From assembly GCA_010672185.1 (NCBI GenBank), contig JAAHHL010000593.1:1-5187 (forward strand): a stretch of DNA of 5,187 nt, read 5' to 3'. Shown here piece after piece: positions 1 to 4,135 of the stretch; the first letter of the stretch is position 1, and each line of letters opens with the position of its first letter. Below the pieces are notes generated by a model. It did no database searches, was not told the origin of the DNA, and saw nothing but the letters and a program-made list of their open reading frames with translations. The DNA is from Caldora sp. SIO3E6. Its GTDB lineage: Bacteria; Cyanobacteriota; Cyanobacteriia; Cyanobacteriales; Coleofasciculaceae. The position numbers and the translations under genes are program-made.

Positions 1-128
1 CCCAACCAGGCATCTCCCAAGACTTTAGCTGCCATGGAACCAATAACAATACTGCCAACGATGTTGAAAATATTGTTGAGGATCACAACGGTAGCAATTG
101 GTCGATTCATTTTTTGACGAATTGCCAT
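1..128 (-). pseudogene. CNNM/DUF21 (CorC/TlyC-like) membrane protein, fragment broken at its N-terminal side
   Basis: Reading the minus strand from 128 gives an unbroken frame to the window edge (42 codons). It contains the segments RQKMNRPIATVVILNNIFNI and VGSIVIGSMAAKVLGDAWLG. This pattern is recognised from the membrane domain of CNNM/DUF21 proteins (HlyC/CorC/TlyC family, linked to divalent-cation transport). The stretch after the Arg-Pro is hydrophobic, as expected for a membrane helix. Family members have roughly 30-40 more residues before this point, including the first membrane helix. Here the frame reaches an in-frame TGA at 147-149 after only six unrelated codons, and the DNA beyond is mutS. 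The 5' end of the gene is therefore missing. The ATG at 126-128 is probably accidental, because the family usually has Leu just before Ala-Ile-Arg. The rest of the gene lies outside the window. The family call rests on a short segment and memory of the family. Confidence 0.
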
Positions 129-129
129 A

Positions 130-996
130 GCCGAAGTAGCAGTATATCAGGGTTACTGCCGCCCTACAATGGTGGAAGGCAGGAAAATTCGGATTCTGGA
201 AGGGCGTCATCCAGTGGTGGAACAGTCTCTCCCAGCTGGCTTCTTTGTACCCAATTCGGCTCACTTAGGCAGTAGTAATACCCTGGAACAACAAGCAACT
301 GATGATAAACCTGACTTAATTATTCTCACCGGACCTAATGCCAGTGGCAAGAGTTGCTATCTGCGACAGGTAGGATTAATCCAACTGATGGCACAAACAG
401 GGAGTTTTGTCCCTGCGAAGGAGGCAACTTTAGGAAAATGCGATCGCATTTTCACCAGGGTAGGAGCGGTAGATGACCTGGCAACGGGTCAATCAACATT
501 TATGGTGGAGATGAATGAAACTGCGAATATCCTTAACCATGCTACTCCCCAATCCCTAGTTCTCCTCGATGAAATTGGTCGTGGTACTGCTACTTTTGAT
601 GGTCTTTCTATTGCTTGGGCAGTTGCGGAATATCTCGCTACAGAAATTCAGGCTCGTACTATTTTTGCTACTCACTATCATGAACTCAATGAATTAGCTT
701 CCATCCTGACTAATGTTGCCAACTATCAGGTAACAGTAAAAGAATTACCCAATGAAATTATCTTCTTGCACCAAGTCCAACCAGGAGGAGCAGATCGTTC
801 CTACGGTATTGAGGCAGGACGTTTAGCCGGTTTACCAGCTCCTGTAATTAACCGAGCTAAGCAGGTAATGAGACAAATTGAAAAGCACAGTAAAATTGCC
901 ATGGGACTGCGCAAAGGGATTCAACAAACCCCACCAGGGTTGAAGAAAAATTCTCAACAAACAGCAATGGAGCAATTAGATATTTTTGAGCCTTGA
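130..996 (+). pseudogene. mutS: MutS mismatch-repair ATPase, C-terminal fragment lacking its N-terminal two thirds
   Basis: MutS binds mismatched DNA and uses ATP to recruit the repair machinery. This frame has the whole ATPase domain. Counting from the ATG at 169: GRHPVVEQ (12-19), Walker A GPNASGKS (55-62), the STFMVEM segment (109-115), Walker B with LLDEIGRGT (132-140), the switch ATHYHEL (167-173) and the C-terminal helix-turn-helix region SYGIEAGRLAGLPAPVINRA (211-230). Homology starts upstream of that ATG, with AEVAVYQGYCRPTM from about 130, and an in-frame TGA sits at 115-117. Full MutS is about 850-900 residues; only about 290 remain, so mismatch-binding, connector, core and clamp domains are missing. 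No Shine-Dalgarno precedes ATG 169 (GCCCTACA). The remaining frame is intact with no internal stop, so the break is recent or an assembly artefact. A truncated ATPase could be made but would not be a working MutS. Confidence 0.
435..452. repeat. HIP1 site in an 18-bp perfect palindrome
   Basis: AAAATGCGATCGCATTTT is identical to its reverse complement. It contains the HIP1 octamer GCGATCGC (440-447), which is strongly over-represented in many cyanobacterial genomes. It lies inside the mutS fragment and codes for part of the Gly-Lys-Cys-Asp-Arg-Ile-Phe stretch, so it is most likely a genome signature and not a local control site. Confidence 0.
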
Positions 997-1001
997 AAGA
1001 A

Positions 1002-1022
1002 GGCAGGAGGCAGAAGGCAGGA
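1002..1022. repeat. Heptanucleotide tandem repeat (GGCAGRA x3)
   Basis: Three adjacent 7-bp units, GGCAGGA, GGCAGAA and GGCAGGA, start six bases after the mutS stop and are followed by a purine-rich tail. Short tandem repeats of this type are common between genes in filamentous cyanobacteria. A related array in the opposite orientation lies at 4104-4124. Confidence 0.
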
Positions 1023-1032
1023 GGAAAGAAGC

Positions 1033-1152
1033 TTCCAAGTCAATACTGCTCGGTTAAGAGAGTGTGGGGAGTGTGGGGAGTGTGGGAGGTGTGGGAGGAA
1101 GGAAAGCCAGGGAGAGGGATTGAACTTATCCGAGCAGTATTGGGTTCCAAGT
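1033..1152. mobile_element. MITE-like element (1041-1142) with inverted ends and flanking 8-bp direct repeats
   Basis: CAATACTGCTCGGTTAAG at 1041-1058 is matched by its reverse complement at 1125-1142 with 17 of 18 positions identical; the outer 13 bases pair perfectly. The direct repeat TTCCAAGT occurs immediately to the left (1033-1040) and, after two extra G residues, to the right (1145-1152). Inverted ends flanked by a short direct repeat are the hallmark of a transposed element with target-site duplication. The ~102-bp size and lack of coding sequence suggest a non-autonomous MITE. The interior is a G-rich 9-bp tandem array. The two-base offset on the right means either the true terminus reaches 1144 and the left end has drifted, or the direct repeat is chance. 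It could equally be an interspersed hairpin repeat with no transposition history. The parent transposase is unknown. Confidence 0.
1062..1097 (+). repeat. 9-bp G-rich tandem repeat (4 units) with G-quadruplex pattern
   Basis: Four consecutive units: GTGTGGGGA, GTGTGGGGA, GTGTGGGAG and GTGTGGGAG. Four G-runs of three or four at 1066-1069, 1075-1078, 1084-1086 and 1093-1095 are separated by 5, 5 and 6 bases. This meets the usual G3+N1-7 pattern for a G-quadruplex on the plus strand. The array lies between the inverted ends of the MITE-like element. Copy number is probably variable between strains (inference). Confidence 0.
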
Positions 1153-1171
1153 TTCTAAACTCCAGTTTGTG

Positions 1172-1199
1172 GCTGACAGCTGACAGCTGATAGCTAACA
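1172..1199. repeat. Heptanucleotide tandem repeat (GCTGACA-type, 4 units)
   Basis: Four 7-bp units in register: GCTGACA, GCTGACA, GCTGATA and GCTAACA. The array lies in the gap between the convergent mutS fragment and the 346-aa gene, just right of the MITE-like element. It is a second, unrelated heptamer family within 200 bp and fits cyanobacterial short tandem repeat DNA. Confidence 0.
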
Positions 1200-1229
1200 A
1201 CAGCAACAATCCTAAAATATCCCAACCTG

Positions 1230-2270
1230 TTAATTTTTCCACACTTCCGGTGAAATAATTTGAGCTTGCTCATCACTCAGATAAAAATTTGTAACTGGCA
1301 GACCTGAATGTTCACACCGCAATGGCTCTAATACCTTAAGATAAGGATTCCAAACAACGATTACAGAGCGCCGCTGCTTTTTCCTAATTAATTCGCACTC
1401 AATGTGAACCGTCTGCAACAAAATTACCAAAGCACTATGCAACCGTGCTGACACAGAGAGTGAATATCGCTCTTGCAAGTCAGCTAGTTTGCGCTTCAAT
1501 TCCATCTGTGTTGCCGATATCCGTGCCAATTCTTTCTCTTCCTCAGCACCCTCCAGGTGTTTTTTCCTAATTTTTGCTCTAATCTCCGAAACAATTGTGC
1601 CGTAATAAGCCTTGACTCTCTGTTCATCCCGACTTAACTTGCGCCCTAAACTCTTGCGCCAAGGAGTAATTTCTGTATCAATTACTTGAGATGACCAATT
1701 CTGGGCAATACTCAACAATTGTTCACCGTTAATCTCTTTAAGAGAATCTATTTCTGCTAAGGGAATTCGGTCTGACTCCCACGACAAAGCATCACCAATT
1801 TCTACACCAGCTACCCCGGTTATGCCATTGATAAAGAACGAAACCATCCCCAATCGTTTCTCATCACTTTCAGCGGTGTAAGCGATATTACACAAGATGT
1901 AGGGAGTTAACCCTGGTTTGGTATCACCAACACGAATTAGACCATTTTGAGGATATAAGGTATTACTCACCAACTTCTCAAAACCTTTGGTTTTCAGATA
2001 GCCATCGTATTTTACAGCTAAGGCTGCTACATAGCCTTTTTGGGCAAGTAAGTCTGACAACCTATCGAAGATTTCCGAGTTATAAGTAACGAAATAACTA
2101 CTAGTTAGATCAGCACGGGTTGTGAAACTGACGGATTCGGAGACTTCTAGGACTTTGGCAACATCAATCGGCAGTAGTACTTCCAAGATATCGTCATTAC
2201 TATATTCAGCAATTCCATCCGTTAGGGAAATAAGTTGGTTAATGGCAGCTAGGAGTGGATTGTTACTCAT
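1230..2270 (-). CDS. Conserved protein of unknown function, probable partner of the SNF2-type helicase
   Basis: 346 residues starting MSNNPLLAAI at an ATG (2268-2270). No good Shine-Dalgarno is visible; the nearest purine-rich stretch, AGG, is about 17 bases upstream. There is no signal peptide or membrane segment, so it is probably cytosolic. The N-terminal half is mixed alpha/beta. DEQRVKAYYGTI (215-226) leads into a charged, probably coiled-coil region (about 227-270) rich in Lys/Glu/Arg. The end contains HIECELIRKKQRRSVIVVWN (289-308) and then EPLRCEHSGLP (315-325). In related proteins, as recalled, that tail resembles a zinc ribbon with CxxC pairs; here only Cys319 remains and the expected partner positions are Ser or other residues. 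It has the same orientation as the SNF2-type helicase at 4136-5187, with which such proteins are typically paired (recollection, not searched). A role assisting the helicase on nucleic acid is inference. Confidence 0.
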   Translation of the reverse strand: MSNNPLLAAINQLISLTDGIAEYSNDDILEVLLPIDVAKVLEVSESVSFTTRADLTSSYFVTYNSEIFDRLSDLLAQKGYVAALAVKYDGYLKTKGFEKLVSNTLYPQNGLIRVGDTKPGLTPYILCNIAYTAESDEKRLGMVSFFINGITGVAGVEIGDALSWESDRIPLAEIDSLKEINGEQLLSIAQNWSSQVIDTEITPWRKSLGRKLSRDEQRVKAYYGTIVSEIRAKIRKKHLEGAEEEKELARISATQMELKRKLADLQERYSLSVSARLHSALVILLQTVHIECELIRKKQRRSVIVVWNPYLKVLEPLRCEHSGLPVTNFYLSDEQAQIISPEVWKN

Positions 2271-2283
2271 ATTTAATTGGCTT

Positions 2284-2296
2284 TTAACCTGGTTAA
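2284..2296. promoter_or_regulatory. Palindrome just upstream of the 346-aa gene, possible operator
   Basis: TTAACC-T-GGTTAA is a perfect 6-bp inverted repeat around one central base, ending 14 bp before the ATG of the minus-strand gene. Its place in the likely 5' leader would suit a repressor site. There is no matching promoter with good -35/-10 boxes, so this may be chance in AT-rich DNA. Confidence 0.
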
Positions 2297-2364
2297 GTTA
2301 TTTTTGATACATTAATTAACTTACAAAAACAGCAAAGGTGCATGAGAGCATCCCATTTAGTAGT

Positions 2365-2381
2365 GCGAGCATCTTGCTCGC
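2365..2381. repeat. Hairpin repeat GCGAGC-ATCTT-GCTCGC
   Basis: A perfect 6-bp GC-rich stem with a 5-base loop. Similar GTGCGRGCATCTTGCYCGC hairpins recur between genes in many cyanobacteria (recollection). It has no U-tract, so it is not a typical intrinsic terminator. It lies between the divergent promoter regions of the 346-aa gene and the toxin-antitoxin unit. Confidence 0.
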
Positions 2382-2418
2382 TTTGGTATAATCCGTTGGG
2401 TATGCTCCAGGTGCGTTA

Positions 2419-2550
2419 CGCTACGACGCTGGTGGCGAAAATGTTACAATAATTTACATGAGTGTTACACACTATCAGAGCAACGACTATTCGTGAGTGT
2501 AACTTGTCTGTGGTCTTTACTGTAGTACATTCGCCACCAGCGTCCGCTAC
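2419..2550. mobile_element. MITE-like element (2425-2544) with 15-bp perfect inverted ends and 6-bp direct repeats
   Basis: GACGCTGGTGGCGAA (2425-2439) is perfectly repeated in inverse at 2530-2544 (TTCGCCACCAGCGTC). Both ends are directly flanked by CGCTAC (2419-2424 and 2545-2550), exactly as a 6-bp target duplication would look. The ~90-bp interior has a second, weaker inverted pair, GTTACAC (2464-2470) and GTGTAAC (2497-2503). There is no open frame able to encode a transposase. Joining the flanks through one CGCTAC copy gives a degenerate palindrome, GGTGCGTTA ... TAACGACCC, suggesting insertion into an existing hairpin repeat. The element ends 62 bp before the antitoxin-like gene. An alternative is a stand-alone structured repeat or RNA hairpin. 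Confidence 0.
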
Positions 2551-2566
2551 TAACTAACGACCCTAC

Positions 2567-2590
2567 TGCCTGATATAATATCAACAGGCA
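2567..2590 (+). promoter_or_regulatory. Candidate -10 box inside an inverted repeat (operator) of the toxin-antitoxin unit
   Basis: TATAAT (2574-2579) is a perfect -10 hexamer, 27 bp before the ATG at 2607. No good -35 box is present at the usual distance (TAACTA at 2551-2556). The box sits between TGCCTG (2567-2572) and its reverse complement CAGGCA (2585-2590), and within the smaller palindrome GATAT-A-ATATC (2572-2582). Toxin-antitoxin operons are commonly repressed by the antitoxin or the complex binding a palindrome over the -10, so this is a sensible autoregulatory site. AGGA at 2593-2596 is the probable ribosome-binding site (10-base spacing). Function is inferred. Confidence 0.
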
Positions 2591-2606
2591 ATAGGAAAAA
2601 ACAACT

Positions 2607-3437
2607 ATGCTGCAATTAAATAACGAAATTAGAGATCTAGTTAAAAACTTAGAAGAAGAACCACTTGCTAAATTTATCAACGAGATCAAAAAAAAGCTAG
2701 AAAAAGCCCTAGAGAGGGATTCTTACTCTGAACTGCTCAAAAGCAAAAATGCCGAATTAGAACAATTGATAGCACAAATAATTAACGAAACATCATTTCA
2801 AAAGAAAAGCAATAAATTTGAAGAATTAGCAAAAATAACAACTGAAATATTAACCAAACTTGATAAAGATCAGGCATCAATAGACTTACGCAATAATTAC
2901 CTGAATCTTAGACAGGATTCTAGGAGCTTTAGCCAAGCTTACTCAGGTCTTGATTGCATAGCCAAGACTATTGTACCAAGAAAAACCTCAGAACAGGTTA
3001 GGGATTTAACCCTAGGATTTTACTTAATATCCAATTCTGTACATGATAATCCAAGGATTTTTATGTATCCTTTAGTCTTAATTGGATTAGATCTTCTTTG
3101 TCGAGATGTCTTAGAACAATTGGATGGTTTTTGTTTGACAAGTCCCAGAGCCAAAGACAATTCTCAATTTGAATACAATAAAAATACCTTACGAAACTCT
3201 TTAGTATCTATACGTTGGCAAGTTAATGAACTCTTCAAAATGATTAACCCAAAAGAAGTAAATACTCAGGAAGAGTTTTTGCCAAAGAGAAAAACTAATT
3301 CAAGACTTGTACAATTATTAGATTCTTGGGAAAAAGAAGGAGATAGAGAAGAGCAAAAAGCAACCTTGGACTGCATAAAAAATGTTGACAAATACAGAAG
3401 TAGAAAATTATTTGCAGAAAATAGTAATAATCCTTGA
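2607..3437 (+). CDS. Long protein with antitoxin-like C-terminus, upstream partner of PIN toxin
   Basis: 276 residues, ATG at 2607 preceded by AGGA. Residues about 1-90 are very rich in Lys/Glu/Leu and probably form coiled coil or long helices. Residues about 95-210 are less charged, with a hydrophobic patch IFMYPLVLIGLDLLCRDVLE (151-170) that looks like a buried helix. I do not recognise this part. Residues about 229-270, with LVQLLDSWEKEGDREEQKAT (234-253) and SRKLFAE near the end, resemble small cyanobacterial antitoxins of the type LLxSWxxEGDxxEQKET...DRxSxRKLFP that precede PIN toxins. Those are usually 65-80 residues. Met212 (ATG at 3240) would give a 65-residue product of that size, but has no clear Shine-Dalgarno. 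The 3' end overlaps the toxin gene. The DNA is clearly AT-richer than the helicase gene (hand-counted 28% GC in 2641-2700 against 48% in 4441-4500). Antitoxin role for the tail is likely; the N-terminal function is unknown. Confidence 0.
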   Translation: MLQLNNEIRDLVKNLEEEPLAKFINEIKKKLEKALERDSYSELLKSKNAELEQLIAQIINETSFQKKSNKFEELAKITTEILTKLDKDQASIDLRNNYLNLRQDSRSFSQAYSGLDCIAKTIVPRKTSEQVRDLTLGFYLISNSVHDNPRIFMYPLVLIGLDLLCRDVLEQLDGFCLTSPRAKDNSQFEYNKNTLRNSLVSIRWQVNELFKMINPKEVNTQEEFLPKRKTNSRLVQLLDSWEKEGDREEQKATLDCIKNVDKYRSRKLFAENSNNP

Positions 3438-3900
3438 TACTGGTATCCTAGGTTTAGTTACAAACCCACGAAGTGAAAACCTAGCTTTAGAATGTAGAAG
3501 GTGGTTAACAAGAATTGAGCTAGAAGGAATACGGACAGTTTCTTCTGAGATATCAGACTACGAAATAAGAAGGGAACTCATCAGAGCTCAAAAGATAAAT
3601 GGATTAAGAAGACTAAACGAATTACGGGAGGAAATCGGATGTTTACCAATCAATAGAGAAACCATGCAAAAAGCCGCAGAGTTATGGGCTTGGGCAAGAC
3701 AAACAGGACAGTCTACCGCCCATGAAGAATCTCTTGATGGAGATGTAATACTAGCAGCACAAGCTATTATTTTAGGTCTCAAAAGTAAATCCCCAATTAT
3801 AGCTACAACAAATGTGAAGCACATAGCTCGGTACACACCAGCGCTCCACTGGAGAGACATATCTCTGGAAAATTGCATCAAAAAATGCTTTTACTTATAA
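3382..3900 (+). CDS. PIN-domain ribonuclease toxin (VapC-like)
   Basis: 172 residues from the ATG at 3382. PIN domains are Mg2+-dependent RNases, and VapC toxins cut tRNA or rRNA and halt translation. The PIN landmarks are all present: Asp19 in IILDTGILGLVTNP (16-29), a conserved acidic cluster in ISDYEIRRELIR (57-68, Glu61 and Glu65), the paired Asp119/Asp121 in SLDGDVILAAQA (117-128), and TTNVKHIARY (142-151) after the last strand. No key acid is missing, so it should be active. The frame matches cyanobacterial PIN toxins paired with small antitoxins. The start is uncertain: ATG 3382 overlaps the upstream gene by 56 bp; TTG 3412 would give LQKIVIILDTG, closer to the family's usual start, with AGAAG 11 bases upstream and a 26-bp overlap. 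Either way the overlap implies translational coupling, keeping the toxin dependent on its partner. No terminator follows. Confidence 0.
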   Translation: MLTNTEVENYLQKIVIILDTGILGLVTNPRSENLALECRRWLTRIELEGIRTVSSEISDYEIRRELIRAQKINGLRRLNELREEIGCLPINRETMQKAAELWAWARQTGQSTAHEESLDGDVILAAQAIILGLKSKSPIIATTNVKHIARYTPALHWRDISLENCIKKCFYL

Positions 3901-3909
3901 ATTTATTAC

Positions 3910-4020
3910 TTAGAAACCCCTTCTCCTTTTCTGTTCCGCCTCTATCTTATCCATGAAAGAAGCAAACATTTGCTTAATCTCAATTACATTCCTGTTTAAA
4001 GGTTGGTAGTCCTTTACCTG
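3910..4020 (-). pseudogene. Possible relic of a gene 3' end (36 codons)
   Basis: The minus strand is open from an in-frame TGA at 4021-4023 to a TAA at 3910-3912. The 36 codons include VIEIKQMFASFMDKIEAEQK and end in a basic Lys-Arg-Arg-Arg-Gly-Phe tail. The composition is protein-like (amphipathic, charged), and the stretch lies downstream of the helicase in the same orientation. It has no start codon with a ribosome-binding site at its head. It may be the remains of a gene once located between the helicase and the 346-aa gene, or simply chance. Family not recognised; low confidence. Confidence 0.
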
Positions 4021-4041
4021 TCAAATTTTTCCCTTCTGACT

Positions 4042-4058
4042 TGAAAGTGCAACTTTCA
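4042..4058. repeat. Inverted repeat TGAAAGT-GCA-ACTTTCA
   Basis: Perfect 7-bp arms around a 3-base centre, 78 bp past the end of the helicase gene. It is low in GC and not followed by a T-run, so it is at best a weak terminator or protein-binding site. Confidence 0.
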
Positions 4059-4068
4059 TAATTGGTGG

Positions 4069-4087
4069 TGAGCGACGCGATCGCTCA
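4069..4087. repeat. Hairpin TGAGCGA-CGCGA-TCGCTCA with HIP1 octamer
   Basis: Perfect 7-bp GC-rich arms with a 5-base loop; the HIP1 octamer GCGATCGC is at 4077-4084. On the minus strand it lies about 50 bp past the helicase stop and could stabilise or end that transcript, but no U-tract follows on either strand. Confidence 0.
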
Positions 4088-4103
4088 TGAAGATTGCCTT
4101 GGA

Positions 4104-4124
4104 GCCCTCTGCCTTTTGCCTTTT
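4104..4124. repeat. Heptanucleotide tandem repeat (GCCYTYT x3)
   Basis: Three 7-bp units, GCCCTCT, GCCTTTT and GCCTTTT, end 11 bp before the helicase stop codon. In reverse complement (AAAAGGC, AGAGGGC) they resemble the GGCAGRA array after the mutS fragment, so this is the same broad class of cyanobacterial purine-rich heptamers in opposite orientation. Confidence 0.
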
Positions 4125-4135
4125 GCTATAACTAA

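Larger units (their letters stand above)
3901..4135. other. Gene-free gap with small inverted repeats
   Basis: This 235-bp gap lies between the ends of the convergent toxin gene (plus) and helicase gene (minus). It holds AAGCAAA-CA-TTTGCTT (3960-3975), TAAAGG/CCTTTA arms (3997-4002 and 4011-4016), the two inverted repeats listed separately, a HIP1 site and a heptamer array. None is followed by a clear T-run, so no intrinsic terminator can be called for either gene. Confidence 0.

Noticed and set aside
25..264. Minus-strand 79-codon frame over the mutS/CNNM junction
   Set aside because: It is a different frame from the CNNM fragment and lies opposite real MutS coding sequence.
993..1190. Plus-strand open frame from a TTG overlapping the mutS stop
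   Set aside because: Its peptide is just the translation of the heptamer array, the 9-bp G-rich repeat (repeated Val-Trp-Gly) and the inverted repeat; no ribosome-binding site and no family resemblance.
1002..1199. Repeat cluster as a CRISPR array
   Set aside because: Units are 7-9 bp and directly adjacent, with no spacers of constant length and no cas genes in the window.
1040..1276. Minus-strand open frame across the intergenic repeats
   Set aside because: It translates the same repeats in reverse (Ser-His-Thr runs) and overlaps the end of the 346-aa gene in another frame.
2122..2307. Plus-strand 61-codon frame
   Set aside because: Antisense shadow of the 346-aa gene with no supporting start signal.
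2387..2392. TATAAT as a promoter -10 box after the GCGAGC hairpin
   Set aside because: No -35 box at 16-18 bp spacing, and it is 215 bp upstream of the next gene with the MITE-like element between; the TATAAT at 2574 is better placed.
2465..2689. Minus-strand 74-codon frame across the second MITE-like element and the TA promoter
   Set aside because: Overlaps the 5' end of the 276-aa gene, has no recognisable motif, and its start lies inside that gene.
3588..3881. Minus-strand 97-codon frame
   Set aside because: Antisense to the PIN toxin, whose catalytic motifs clearly make the plus strand the coding one.
3901..4135. Intrinsic terminators for the toxin and helicase genes
   Set aside because: Several inverted repeats are present but none is followed by a T-run on the relevant strand.
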